Source of the DNA: Chryseobacterium carnipullorum
GTDB taxonomy: Bacteria; Bacteroidota; Bacteroidia; Flavobacteriales; Weeksellaceae
NCBI RefSeq assembly: GCF_900142785.1
Contig: NZ_FRCD01000010.1
Span: forward strand, 62,001 to 126,000
Direction: 5' to 3'
DNA length: 64,000 nucleotides
In this document: piece after piece, positions 33,953-43,145 of the stretch
How the letters are laid out: each line of letters opens with the position of its first letter
Position numbering within the stretch: position 1 is the first letter of the stretch
Translations under genes and position numbers: made by a program
The notes under the pieces: generated by a model
Seen by the model: only the letters and a program-made list of their open reading frames with translations
What the model was told of the DNA's origin: nothing
Database searches by the model: none

Positions 33953-36241
33953 CTACAGCTTGTAGGTAAGGGTAAAATAGTAGTTTCTTGGGGTAATAGG
34001 GTTGACTGAATAGTTTTCGTGTACGTTGTAATTGACAACATCGAATAAGTTACCCACTTTCCCCTGGATAGAGAATTTTTTCCACTCGTAGCCTACAGAT
34101 ACGGTTACGGTTGTGTAATCTTTTAATTCAAAAATTCTGCTCACTCCATTTCTTGAAGCTAAACTGTTACTTCCTGTTTTGGTATCATTCCATCCCGCGA
34201 GACGGTTACCGATATAATAAGCACCGGCACCTATTTTTAATCCTTTGGCAAAACGGGTGAATTTATAGAATACAGAAGCATTGGCTGTAGTAGCAGGAGT
34301 TCTCACAATTCTCTGCTCTTCTACATAACCGAATTTTTCAGGAGTATCAAGATAAACTGAATTATTATACGAGAAGCCTCCAATAATGGATAGATTTTCA
34401 TTAGGATTTCCCGTAATGTCCAGTTCTATACCGCGACTTCTCATTTTTCCTGCAAAATCTTTAATCAATCCGTTGGGATCCAACTGTAGTCCTGCATCAT
34501 TTAATGCTACCTGATAGTAGTTTCTATATAATATTTGATAAATAGTAAGGTTAATTGCCAAAGCGTTGTTCCATAGATTTTTCTTGGCTCCCACTTCATA
34601 TTGGTCAATATTGGTTGGAGTTAAAGCTTCATTATTTCTTAACATACCTGTATTAGCCACAAAAGAATTGGTATAGGTTGCAAAAACAGATAAATTGTTA
34701 TTTGGAGAATAGACAAATCCTACTTTTGGTGATATTGCCTGATCTGATGATGAAGTATTATTGACTAATCCTTTAGTTGTTGTAGCGTTAGGATCAACAA
34801 CTGCGTTTTTACTGGTTTTGAATTTAGTATTGATTGTCGGCATATTTTCAATATAAGACCAGCGTAATCCTGCTATTACTTTAAACTCTTTAGTAAGGCT
34901 GATATAATCCTGTGCATATACTCCAATTCTTCTTGTATTAATGCGATTCTGTTCTAATCTTGAAGCATCGGGTGTTGCACCACTTGCCCAGCTTGAAGGG
35001 TCATCAAGGTAAACCGTTCCAAGGCTGTTTCCGTTTGTCCCATAAAAATAACTGTTTCCGTATGCCAGATTATTACTTGGATTATAGTAGGTATATGAGT
35101 CTGCGGCACTGTAATCTGCATCTGCTCCAATTAATACTTTATGATTAATTTTTCCTGTATTAAATTCACCATTAAGATTTACCTGTGCTGAAGTATAGTT
35201 TTGTTCATTATAGGTTCTGTTTAAAGGTCTTTTCCATGAAAGGCGATTACTGATTTTTTCATATCCCCACTGTACTCTTTCCGTAGAAAAATAATCTTTA
35301 GTATAGTTTTGATATGAAGCAGTACTATTCAAAGACCATTTTTCATTAAACTGATGATTAAATGTGATATTTGTGGAAAGCTGCTGTACATTTTGATATT
35401 GCCAGTCTGTTCCTAAAAATGCATTTCTTGGAAGCAAATTATTTAATTCATACGTAAGACCATCCTGTTTTGTAATAGACCCAATACCAAAATCCGGAGT
35501 AAAATTATTCTTAAGATAATCCGCTTCTACAATTAACTGGGATTTTGGACTTATATTAAATAAAAATGAAGGATTGAAATAATATTTCTCAGACTGAACA
35601 ACATCTCTGAAGCTTTCAGCATATTCGTAAGCACCATTTATTCTGAAGGCTATATCCTTGGATAAAGGACCGTAAAGATCAATCGTTGGCTTGTAAGAAT
35701 TCCAGCTTCCTCCGTTCAGTCCCACACTTCCTCCAAAATTGAATTTTGGTTTTTTGGTAATCATATTGATAATCCCTCCTGCAGCTGTATTTCCATAAAG
35801 CATTGCATTAGCTCCTTTCAGGACTTCAACTCTTTCAAGACCGCTGATTTCCGGAAAAACACCACTGTTAATCCTGGATCCGTTTTTAAAAATATTATCA
35901 TTCCCTAAGATAAAACCACGCCCTCCAAAGCTATCCTGAGAATTTCCTCTGGATGAAGTAACATACATACCATTGACATTCTGAAGAACGTCGCTCAATT
36001 GTTTAGCCTGTTGCTGCTCAATGATTTCATGCGTGACAATGGAGATCGCCTGTGGGTTTTCCATTACCGTAAGATTAGACTTGGTCGATAATGTTCTTGC
36101 CTGGTTTGGATTTCCTGTTTTATGAAGGTTGATATCTTCTATAGTTTGTGATCTGATGGTGTCCGTCTCAATATTTTTCATTTGAGCGCCTAAAGATAAG
36201 GCGGTCAATAAAAGGCCTAAAGAAGAGAGTTGTCTTTTCAT
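33953..36241 (-). CDS. TonB-dependent siderophore receptor
   Basis: A 762-aa outer-membrane receptor. The signal peptide is MKRQLSSLGLLLTALSLGAQ; a TonB-box-like/plug region follows with NPQAISIVTHEIIEQQQAKQLSDVLQN, GGRGFILGNDNIFKNG and GLERVEVLKGANAMLYGNTAAGGIINMITKKP (the classic plug hallmarks). The barrel ends NYYFTLTYKL with a terminal aromatic-type strand. Sequence hallmarks (ferrichrome/ferric-coprogen type plug) indicate import of a ferric siderophore. It is upstream of the PepSY protein, supporting iron transport. Confidence 0.93.
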   Translation of the reverse strand: MKRQLSSLGLLLTALSLGAQMKNIETDTIRSQTIEDINLHKTGNPNQARTLSTKSNLTVMENPQAISIVTHEIIEQQQAKQLSDVLQNVNGMYVTSSRGNSQDSFGGRGFILGNDNIFKNGSRINSGVFPEISGLERVEVLKGANAMLYGNTAAGGIINMITKKPKFNFGGSVGLNGGSWNSYKPTIDLYGPLSKDIAFRINGAYEYAESFRDVVQSEKYYFNPSFLFNISPKSQLIVEADYLKNNFTPDFGIGSITKQDGLTYELNNLLPRNAFLGTDWQYQNVQQLSTNITFNHQFNEKWSLNSTASYQNYTKDYFSTERVQWGYEKISNRLSWKRPLNRTYNEQNYTSAQVNLNGEFNTGKINHKVLIGADADYSAADSYTYYNPSNNLAYGNSYFYGTNGNSLGTVYLDDPSSWASGATPDASRLEQNRINTRRIGVYAQDYISLTKEFKVIAGLRWSYIENMPTINTKFKTSKNAVVDPNATTTKGLVNNTSSSDQAISPKVGFVYSPNNNLSVFATYTNSFVANTGMLRNNEALTPTNIDQYEVGAKKNLWNNALAINLTIYQILYRNYYQVALNDAGLQLDPNGLIKDFAGKMRSRGIELDITGNPNENLSIIGGFSYNNSVYLDTPEKFGYVEEQRIVRTPATTANASVFYKFTRFAKGLKIGAGAYYIGNRLAGWNDTKTGSNSLASRNGVSRIFELKDYTTVTVSVGYEWKKFSIQGKVGNLFDVVNYNVHENYSVNPITPRNYYFTLTYKL

Positions 36242-36404
36242 TTCTTATTTTTATGTAGAATAGTTTTAAATAGCGGCAAAAATAAGAATTCGGAAGGGAT
36301 TAATTTAGAATTAATAAAAATAATAAAATGATTTTTGTCATACTTTAAGAAAGTAATAAAAATATCTATCCTTGCTGTAAGCGGCTAAACTGAGGATTAT
36401 TAAA

Positions 36405-36412
36405 TATCTTTG
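36405..36412 (+). promoter_or_regulatory. -7 box of the oxidoreductase gene
   Basis: TATCTTTG matches TAnnTTTG, 16 nt before the start codon. A good -33 box at the usual distance is not seen. Confidence 0.5.
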
Positions 36413-36428
36413 TTAAAAATTTATACCT

Positions 36429-37484
36429 ATGCAATTGGTAAAAGCAGGACTTTGTGCCTTTGGAATGAGCGGAAAAGTTTTTCATGCTCCGTTTTTAAAA
36501 GAACATCCCGGATTTTTTATGGCTGCTATTGTAGAAAGAAGCAAGGAAGAATCTAAAGAAAAATATCCGGAGGCGACTATTTATCGTTCCGTAGAAGAGA
36601 TGCTTCAGAATGCAGATGTTGAACTGGTGATCATCAATACTCCGGTTCAAACGCATTTTGAATATGCTAAAATGGCGCTCGAAGCCGGAAAAAATATAAT
36701 CGTTGAAAAACCTTTTACGGTAAGTGTATCAGAAGCAGAGCAGCTTGTGAATCTCGCAGAAGAAAAAGGGTTATTTCTAAGTGTGTATCAGAACAGAAGA
36801 TTTGACCGCGATTTTTTACAGGTTCACAAAATAATGAGTGAAGGAAAATTGGGAGACATTAAAGAAGCTGAAATTCGTTTCGACAGATTCCGCACGACAC
36901 CAAGCGGAAAACAGCATAAAGAAGATCCGGAACAAACAGGTTCAGGTTCACTTCATGATCTGGGGGCTCATCTTGTAGACCAGGCAGTACAGTATTTCGG
37001 ATATCCGGAAAAGCTTTTCGCTGATGTGTTTTCCATGAAAGGAGCAGAGTATGCGAATGATTATTTTGAAATCCTTCTTTACTACAAAAATAATTTGAGA
37101 GTGAGACTGAAATCATCGGTCTTTACCAAAGAAGCTCATTATGCCTATGCTATTCATGGGGAAAAAGGAAGTTTTTTGCAGGAAAGGACAGACAATCAGG
37201 AGAATGAATTGGTTGCCGGAGCTATACCTGTGTATGGGAACGAATGGACAAAACCGTTAAAAGACACAGACGGAATTTTAAACTTCTTAAATGAAAATTC
37301 GGAAACTGAAAGAATACTGACCACCAGTGAACCCGGAAATTATATGGATTATTACCAACAGATCTACGAATACATTGTCTTTGGATATGCATTGCCGTCA
37401 CAGGGGAGAGAAGTGGTTCAGAATATGAAAATCATCGATGCTTCCATTGAGAGCTCAAAAGGGGAGAAGGTTGTTTATTTATAA
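36429..37484 (+). CDS. Gfo/Idh/MocA-family oxidoreductase
   Basis: A 351-aa NAD(P)-dependent oxidoreductase. The N-terminal Rossmann domain starts KAGLCAFGMSGKVFHAPFL; VEKPFTVSVSEAEQL carries the conserved EKP lysine; DLGAHLVDQAVQYFG has the usual catalytic histidine of the second domain. It resembles the YdgJ/YvaA subgroup, which acts on sugars or cyclitols such as scyllo-inositol; the true substrate is unknown. It stands alone. Confidence 0.88.
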   Translation: MQLVKAGLCAFGMSGKVFHAPFLKEHPGFFMAAIVERSKEESKEKYPEATIYRSVEEMLQNADVELVIINTPVQTHFEYAKMALEAGKNIIVEKPFTVSVSEAEQLVNLAEEKGLFLSVYQNRRFDRDFLQVHKIMSEGKLGDIKEAEIRFDRFRTTPSGKQHKEDPEQTGSGSLHDLGAHLVDQAVQYFGYPEKLFADVFSMKGAEYANDYFEILLYYKNNLRVRLKSSVFTKEAHYAYAIHGEKGSFLQERTDNQENELVAGAIPVYGNEWTKPLKDTDGILNFLNENSETERILTTSEPGNYMDYYQQIYEYIVFGYALPSQGREVVQNMKIIDASIESSKGEKVVYL

Positions 37485-37508
37485 GAGCGTGAGAGTTGAG
37501 AGTAATAG

Positions 37509-37565
37509 GGGTTTTAGAATAGAAGCGTATAAGGGATTATATCAGTCGCTCGTATTCTAAAACCC
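37509..37565. terminator. Bidirectional terminator between oxidoreductase and ABC-F genes
   Basis: GGGTTTTAGAATA (37509-37521) and TATTCTAAAACCC (37553-37565) form a perfect stem around a 31-nt loop. It lies between two convergent genes. Confidence 0.7.
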
Positions 37566-37581
37566 ATTCTCTATATATTAT

Positions 37582-39477
37582 TTAAATTTCCTGAAGTTCC
37601 AGCCATCTCATTTCATACTCCTCAAGTTTTTCAGAAATGGTTTCAAGTTCAGCAGATAATTTTGCCACCTTTTCATATTCCGTTTCATTGTTAAGCTGGT
37701 CCATGAGCTTGGCGCGTTTTTCTTCAAGTTCAGGCATTTCTTTTTCTATCGTTTCCAGTTCTCTTTGCTCCTTAAAAGACATTTTTCTTTTTGGAGAAGA
37801 AGTCTGAATTACTTCTTTTGCTGCTACTGCAACAATTTCTTTTACAGGTTGCGGTTTGGATACTGCGTTTTTTTCCATTGCATCCTCGCGGCTTTTGGCA
37901 TCTCTGTATTCTGAGAAATTTCCAATAAAATCTCTTATTTTTCCTTCCCCTTCAAATGCCAAAATATGGTCAACAATTCTGTCCATAAAATACCTGTCGT
38001 GAGAAACAATAATCAAACTGCCCTGAAAGTTCAGCAGGAAATTTTCAAGTACCGTCAAAGTGGGAAGATCCAAATCATTTGTAGGCTCATCAAAGATCAG
38101 GAAGTTGGGATTCTGATATAAAATATACATCAGATGCAGTCTTCTTTTTTCCCCTCCCGAAAGTTTAGAAATAGGTGAATATTGTGTCTGATCGTCAAAT
38201 AGAAATAATCTTAAAAATTGAGATGCAGAGATGGTTTTTCCGTTGGCTAAAGGGAAGTTTTCAGAAATTTCTTTAATAAAATCAATGACTCTTTCATCTT
38301 CTTTATACTTCAGTCCTTTTTGAGAAAAATAGCCGAATTTGATCGTCTCTCCCGTTTCAATTTCTCCGGAATCTTTGGGCTCAAGCCCCTGGATGATATT
38401 CAGTAAGGTAGATTTTCCGGCACCGTTTTTTCCTACAATTCCTACTTTTTCGCCTCGCTGAAACTGATAACTGAAATCTTTTAATAATAATTTATCTCCA
38501 TAACTTTTAGAAATATCTCTAAGCTCTAAAATTTTGTTTCCAAGCCTTTTCATTTCGAAATCAAGTTCCAGAGATTCCTTGCGCGTATCGGTTTTAGCTA
38601 TTTTTTCAGTCTCGTAAAAGTCATCTTGTCTCGATTTCGATTTGGTAGTTCTCGCTTTAGGTTGTCTTCGCATCCACTCCAATTCTTTCCTGTAAAGATT
38701 ATTGGCTTTGTCGATGGTAGAATTCATATTGTCCTCACGAATCATTTTGTTTTCAAGATAAGTTGCATACGATCCATTATGGAAATATAGATTTTTATCT
38801 TCCATTTCCCAGATAATGCCACACACAGCATCCAGGAAGTACCTGTCGTGAGTTACCAGAATTAAAGTTATTTTTGCTTTACTCAGATAGCTTTCAAGCC
38901 ATTCTACCATTTCTACATCCAGGTGGTTGGTAGGCTCATCCATAATGAGAAGGGTATGACGGTGTTCAGCTCTTGTTTCAGTCAGTAATTTCGCTAAGGC
39001 CACACGTTTGATCTGTCCTCCGGAAAGGTTTCCCATTTTGGCTTCCAGATCCGTGATTTTCAACTGAGAGAGAATTTGTTTCATGTCATTCTCGAGATCC
39101 CACGCTTTATGGATTTCCATTTCAGCCAAAGCTTTTTCAATGAAATCGTAATCGGTAGAAAGAAGGGATTTATGATAATTCTTCAATGCCTGAATAGGGG
39201 CAGAATCAAGCGTCATCATAAATTCGTCAATAGTAAGATCAGAATCAAACTCGATCTCCTGGTCAAATAGAACAACCTGGATGTCTTTATTAATATTCAC
39301 AGTTCCGCTGTCTGCAATTTCTTTCCCCATTAATATTTTAAGAAGGGTAGATTTTCCGCTCCCGTTTTTAGCAACAATGGCTATTTTGTCGCCTTCATTT
39401 ACATGAAAATTGATGTTTTGGAACAAAACTTTGATGCCATAAGATTTAGTAAGATTTTCGACAGAAACGTAATTCAT
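37582..39477 (-). CDS. ABC-F type ATPase (Uup-like)
   Basis: A 631-aa protein with two ABC ATPase domains and no membrane part. Walker A motifs are AKNGSGKST and GKNGAGKST, signatures are LSGGQIKRVALAKLL and LSGGEKRRLHLMYIL, and Walker B motifs are IMDEPTNHLD and IFDEPTNDLD. A linker with basic residues (RRQPKARTTKSKSRQ) joins them, and the C-terminus is a coiled coil (from about residue 560), as in Uup. ABC-F proteins act on ribosomes or, for Uup, in DNA structure processing. A frame from 39519 exists, but MNYVSVENLTK is the natural start. Confidence 0.92.
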   Translation of the reverse strand: MNYVSVENLTKSYGIKVLFQNINFHVNEGDKIAIVAKNGSGKSTLLKILMGKEIADSGTVNINKDIQVVLFDQEIEFDSDLTIDEFMMTLDSAPIQALKNYHKSLLSTDYDFIEKALAEMEIHKAWDLENDMKQILSQLKITDLEAKMGNLSGGQIKRVALAKLLTETRAEHRHTLLIMDEPTNHLDVEMVEWLESYLSKAKITLILVTHDRYFLDAVCGIIWEMEDKNLYFHNGSYATYLENKMIREDNMNSTIDKANNLYRKELEWMRRQPKARTTKSKSRQDDFYETEKIAKTDTRKESLELDFEMKRLGNKILELRDISKSYGDKLLLKDFSYQFQRGEKVGIVGKNGAGKSTLLNIIQGLEPKDSGEIETGETIKFGYFSQKGLKYKEDERVIDFIKEISENFPLANGKTISASQFLRLFLFDDQTQYSPISKLSGGEKRRLHLMYILYQNPNFLIFDEPTNDLDLPTLTVLENFLLNFQGSLIIVSHDRYFMDRIVDHILAFEGEGKIRDFIGNFSEYRDAKSREDAMEKNAVSKPQPVKEIVAVAAKEVIQTSSPKRKMSFKEQRELETIEKEMPELEEKRAKLMDQLNNETEYEKVAKLSAELETISEKLEEYEMRWLELQEI

Positions 39478-39814
39478 TGGAATGTAATGGTTTGATATTG
39501 ATTTTGTATTCAGCGGCAAAAGTACGAAAATGTAACTAGAAAAGTTTGACCTAATGAAGTGAATTAGAGGTAAGGAAGATGGAAGGGGGAAGAAGGAGGT
39601 TGGAAGATACCCTTGTCAAGGTTCAAAACCTTGACAAGGGTACAAAAATATTTGGATTTAAATAGTTTCTCTTTTCCGGCTTCCATCTTCCATCCCTTAA
39701 AATTAAGATTTATTTAATATCCATCAAGTAAATTTCCCCAAACGCATTCCCTAATTTTGAATGGCCCTAAGGCTTGATTTTTGATGTTAATGAATGCTAA
39801 ATCTGATTTAAATA
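39478..39814. other. Divergent promoter region with a palindromic repeat
   Basis: The 337-nt gap between divergent genes holds a 16-bp perfect palindrome (39608-39642) and an outer inverted repeat of GGAAGATGGAAG (39575-39586 and 39680-39691). No gene is present. Since both neighbours start here, the hairpin is not a terminator of an adjacent gene. Confidence 0.55.
39608..39642. repeat. Perfect 16-bp palindrome
   Basis: TACCCTTGTCAAGGTT and AACCTTGACAAGGGTA flank CAA. It is far stronger than the local AT-rich background would give by chance. Confidence 0.8.
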
Positions 39815-40327
39815 ATGAAAAAAGTAATTGTAGACATGGACGGGGTCATGGCAGATGTATATCATCAGCTGGTGCAGTTTGAAAAAAGAGATTCAGGAAG
39901 AGAAATTGAAATCAGTGGTCTTGCCGGAATACCGGAAATTGAAGCCTTCCCCAATGGAAAGAAACACGTCAATGAAGTTGGCTTTTTCAGAACGCTTCCG
40001 GTAATGGAAGGAAGCCGTGCGGCTTTGGAGTATATTAATAATAAATACGAGCTCTATATTGTTTCCGCCGGAATGGAATTTCCCAACAGTTTACGGGAAA
40101 AATTTGACTGGCTGGGAGAACATTTTCCGTTTATCAGCTGGGAACAGATTGTTTTATGCGGAAGCAAAAAAGTAATCCATGGTGATGTAATGATTGATGA
40201 TTATCCTAAAAACCTGGATCATTTTGCCGGCGAAAAATTCATTTTTACCCAACCCCACAACGAGCTGACAGAAAACGAAAATTACAAGAGAGTGCATTCA
40301 TGGGAAGAGATCATGGCTATTCTGTAA
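39815..40327 (+). CDS. 5'(3')-deoxyribonucleotidase-like HAD phosphatase
   Basis: A 170-aa HAD-superfamily protein. The nucleophile motif is D7MDGV; IVSAGMEFPNSLREKFDWL and MIDDYPKNLDHF carry the later HAD motifs. It corresponds to the NT5C family, which dephosphorylates deoxyribonucleoside monophosphates in the cytoplasm and keeps dNTP pools balanced. Length fits the family. It is monocistronic. Confidence 0.88.
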   Translation: MKKVIVDMDGVMADVYHQLVQFEKRDSGREIEISGLAGIPEIEAFPNGKKHVNEVGFFRTLPVMEGSRAALEYINNKYELYIVSAGMEFPNSLREKFDWLGEHFPFISWEQIVLCGSKKVIHGDVMIDDYPKNLDHFAGEKFIFTQPHNELTENENYKRVHSWEEIMAIL

Positions 40328-40471
40328 GAAGGAAAGATTATACATTTTTTAGAACATCCATCACAAAATGGTGATATTTTAAAATAAATTTAACTAAACA
40401 GCTGCTAAATTTAATAAGACCTTGGGAGTTTTGAATGCAGGAAATAAAGAATTTTGCACCAAACTTATCCC

Positions 40472-42118
40472 ATGAAAAAGCTGAATACTTTATTCTTTCT
40501 TTTAGCCACTTATGCTTTAAATGCACAGGTAATTTCTGGAACAGTCATTTCCAAAAATGAAAATCAGCCGATTCCTTATGTGAAAATCGGAATTGAAAAG
40601 GAAAATGCAGGAACCGTTTCAGATGAGAAAGGGAATTTTTCAATTGATCTGTCCGGACTTGATTCCTCAAAAAAACTCAGAATAGAAGTTCCCGGTTACG
40701 AACCTTATGCTGAAACGGTACAGAATTTAAAAAAACAAGAGCGTCAACAGATAATTTTAAAAGAAAAAACTAAAGATATAAAGGAGGTTAATATCAAAGT
40801 AAAAAAGCTGGTTGATAAAAACTGGGGCGTCAATACGAAAACAAAGCATGTTCTGTATTCTGTTAATCCCCAGTTGAAAAAAGATGATTTCATTGGTGAA
40901 ACCGCATTGGAATTTAATGCCAGCAGAAGATCCAGGATCAAAAATATCAATCTGAATATTGCAAGTTATACGTCCGATAAACCTGTATTGATGCGCTATA
41001 GTATTTACAAGGAAAAAAATGGTTTTCCTGATCAAAATATTCTGGATGAAGAAATCACGGTATCACTCACAAAGGAGATGATCAAAGACGGAACCTTTAC
41101 ACTGGACGTTAGCGACCAAAATATTTGGGTGCAGGGGAAATTTTTTATTGGAATTCAGTTTCTGAAAGAATTTGAGGGAAGAATCTTTATCAGTGCAGCC
41201 TTGTTCAGAACCGGATTTCTTAGAAGATTTTATGGAGAGTGGAAAAAAACAACATTAGCGGCCCCGGCTATTAATATCGATGTAAAAGTGGATAAAAGTG
41301 GAAAAAATACCAAAGATGAAGCGTCTGCTTCAGGAGATGATCTTGAAGGGTTGATTTCTGATATTTCTCAATATAAAATAGCATCAGAAAGCTCTGTATA
41401 CGGAAAAAACGAATCCTCAGGAGGTTATCTTGAAGTAAAGGATACGAAACTTTATTACGAAATATATGGGGAGGGAGAACCCCTTTTTCTCCTTCATGGC
41501 AATTCAGGAAGTATAAAGGACTTTTACCAGCAGATTCCCGTTCTTTCCAAACAATTTAAAGTCATTGTGGTAGATACCAGGGGGCAGGGTAAAAGTAATG
41601 ATACATCTAAAAAAGAGTTTACCTATACTCAGTTTGCGCAAGATATAAAAGCTCTTGCAGACCATCTGGGATTAAAGAAAATAAATATTGCCGGATGGAG
41701 CGACGGCGGAATTACAGGACTCGAGTTTGCCATAAAATATCCTGAAAACCTTGACAAATTAATTATTATCGGAGCCAATACCTTTCCGTCAGGCGTTGAC
41801 GAAAGACTGACCTCTCATATGAAAAACCAGCTTTTCGTACTCAATATGGAAAACAAACCTGAAAAATTCAACGAACGCAGATTGGTGAAGATGATGTTGA
41901 ATGAGCCCCATATCAGTACAAAAGATCTCAACAAAATACAAAGCCCTGTTTTAGTCATTGCCGGAGATCAAGATGTAATTAAACAAGATCACACTGAGAT
42001 GATGGCGAAAGAAATGCCTCATGCTGAACTTAAAATTTACAAAAATGCAACCCACATGATTCCTTTTGAACATGCAGATGAATTGAATGCAGATATTCTG
42101 AAGTTTCTGGGTAAATGA
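40472..42118 (+). CDS. Exported fusion: carboxypeptidase-regulatory-like domain plus alpha/beta hydrolase
   Basis: A 548-aa protein. A signal peptide (MKKLNTLFFLLATYALNAQ) is followed by a CarboxypepD_reg-like beta-sandwich (VISGTVISKNENQPIPYVKIGI... about residues 20-100), an unassigned middle region (about 100-310; TAPAINIDVKVDKSG), and an alpha/beta hydrolase (about 325-548) with nucleophile GWSDGG (Ser410), an acid in GDQD (about 499-501) and His528 in THMIPFE. The oxyanion motif is LLHGNSG. An esterase- or peptidase-like enzyme exported to the envelope is likely; the substrate is unknown. The start at 40472 is set by the signal peptide. Confidence 0.85.
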   Translation: MKKLNTLFFLLATYALNAQVISGTVISKNENQPIPYVKIGIEKENAGTVSDEKGNFSIDLSGLDSSKKLRIEVPGYEPYAETVQNLKKQERQQIILKEKTKDIKEVNIKVKKLVDKNWGVNTKTKHVLYSVNPQLKKDDFIGETALEFNASRRSRIKNINLNIASYTSDKPVLMRYSIYKEKNGFPDQNILDEEITVSLTKEMIKDGTFTLDVSDQNIWVQGKFFIGIQFLKEFEGRIFISAALFRTGFLRRFYGEWKKTTLAAPAINIDVKVDKSGKNTKDEASASGDDLEGLISDISQYKIASESSVYGKNESSGGYLEVKDTKLYYEIYGEGEPLFLLHGNSGSIKDFYQQIPVLSKQFKVIVVDTRGQGKSNDTSKKEFTYTQFAQDIKALADHLGLKKINIAGWSDGGITGLEFAIKYPENLDKLIIIGANTFPSGVDERLTSHMKNQLFVLNMENKPEKFNERRLVKMMLNEPHISTKDLNKIQSPVLVIAGDQDVIKQDHTEMMAKEMPHAELKIYKNATHMIPFEHADELNADILKFLGK

Positions 42119-42216
42119 TCAGGGTTTGGATTGGAAGACGGAAGATAGAGAACGGGAGATATCGTAGGCGAATAAATTGTATCAGCCATTTATCATGCAG
42201 CTTCCCTCTTCCTGAC

Positions 42217-43080
42217 TTAGTCTAATGTAAGCCTTTTCAAAGACCATAAGCTACCATTATAAATATCAAGATCTACTTTGGTGTTAATGCCGTGAACGAT
42301 ACCATTCTCCGTAAACTGCCAGAAATCCCAGGGGCCTTCAGGAGTGGGAGAGGGGACATCATTATAGTTAGCCAGCCATAGCGGATAATCATCGAATTCC
42401 CCTTTCAGGAAATCTTTATAATAATGATAATAGGTATAGATAATGGGCTTTTCACCGTAGGTTTCCTCTACGATTTTACACCATATTTTCAGATCTTCAA
42501 TCAGTTTTTTATTCGTTTTTCGTTTTGGAATTTTTTCGATGTCTAAAATAGGCGGAAGATCTCCGCTTTCCAGTTTTACATTCTCTAAAAAATTATTAGC
42601 CTGGATGACAGGATCTTCATCGGCTCTGTAAAAATGATAGGCTCCGCGGATAAGGTTATGTTGGTGAGCTTTTTCCCAGAATTCATCAAAATGTTTGTCT
42701 GCATTTCGGTTTCCCATCGTGGCTCGCATTACGACAAATTCCAGGGGAATGGTTTTATTTCCAATACTTAAACTGTCCCATTTGATATCTTCCCTGTTTT
42801 GGTAATGGGAAACATCAAAACCGTAGGTCTTGTCAAGATTAGCGCTGAGAATTTTCTGTATTCTTAAAGTTTCTGTTTCGCTGTTGTGAAGTTTTTTATG
42901 ATTGAATTTATTAAAGTACAATGCGTAATAATAGCTGACAGACTGCTTCAGGTAGAATCCGGTCCCAATTAAAGCGATTATTAAAATGGCCAATATTACT
43001 TTTCTTCGGAAAAAATAATTCTTCCGACGGTTCTCGTGTACTTTTTTGGCAGTTTTTTTGGTGTACTTTCTGGGTGTCAT
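42217..43080 (-). CDS. Membrane-anchored GH25 lysozyme-like protein
   Basis: A 287-aa protein. A very basic N-terminus (TPRKYTKKTAKKVHENRRKNYFFRRK) is followed by one membrane anchor (VILAILIIALIGTGFYL). The outer domain is glycoside hydrolase 25: GFDVSHYQNREDIKWD, FVVMRATMGN, GAYHFYRADEDPVIQANNF, and LPPILDIEK with the catalytic Asp/Glu pair. It cleaves the beta-1,4 bond between MurNAc and GlcNAc in peptidoglycan; the anchor suggests cell-wall remodelling. Two Met residues precede (42217 frame opens at 43092); MTPRK is the likelier start. It is divergent from the NDH-2 gene. Confidence 0.9.
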   Translation of the reverse strand: MTPRKYTKKTAKKVHENRRKNYFFRRKVILAILIIALIGTGFYLKQSVSYYYALYFNKFNHKKLHNSETETLRIQKILSANLDKTYGFDVSHYQNREDIKWDSLSIGNKTIPLEFVVMRATMGNRNADKHFDEFWEKAHQHNLIRGAYHFYRADEDPVIQANNFLENVKLESGDLPPILDIEKIPKRKTNKKLIEDLKIWCKIVEETYGEKPIIYTYYHYYKDFLKGEFDDYPLWLANYNDVPSPTPEGPWDFWQFTENGIVHGINTKVDLDIYNGSLWSLKRLTLD

Positions 43081-43131
43081 AAAGTTTTGCAAAACTAACT
43101 TTTTTCACTACTAAATGCTAAATAAAATCAG

Positions 43132-43139
43132 TAAATTTG
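43132..43139 (+). promoter_or_regulatory. -7 box of ndh, possibly a leaderless transcript
   Basis: TAAATTTG lies only 6 nt upstream of the ATG at 43146. With transcription starting a few bases after this box, the message would have almost no leader. Confidence 0.6.
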
Positions 43140-43145
43140 TGTATT

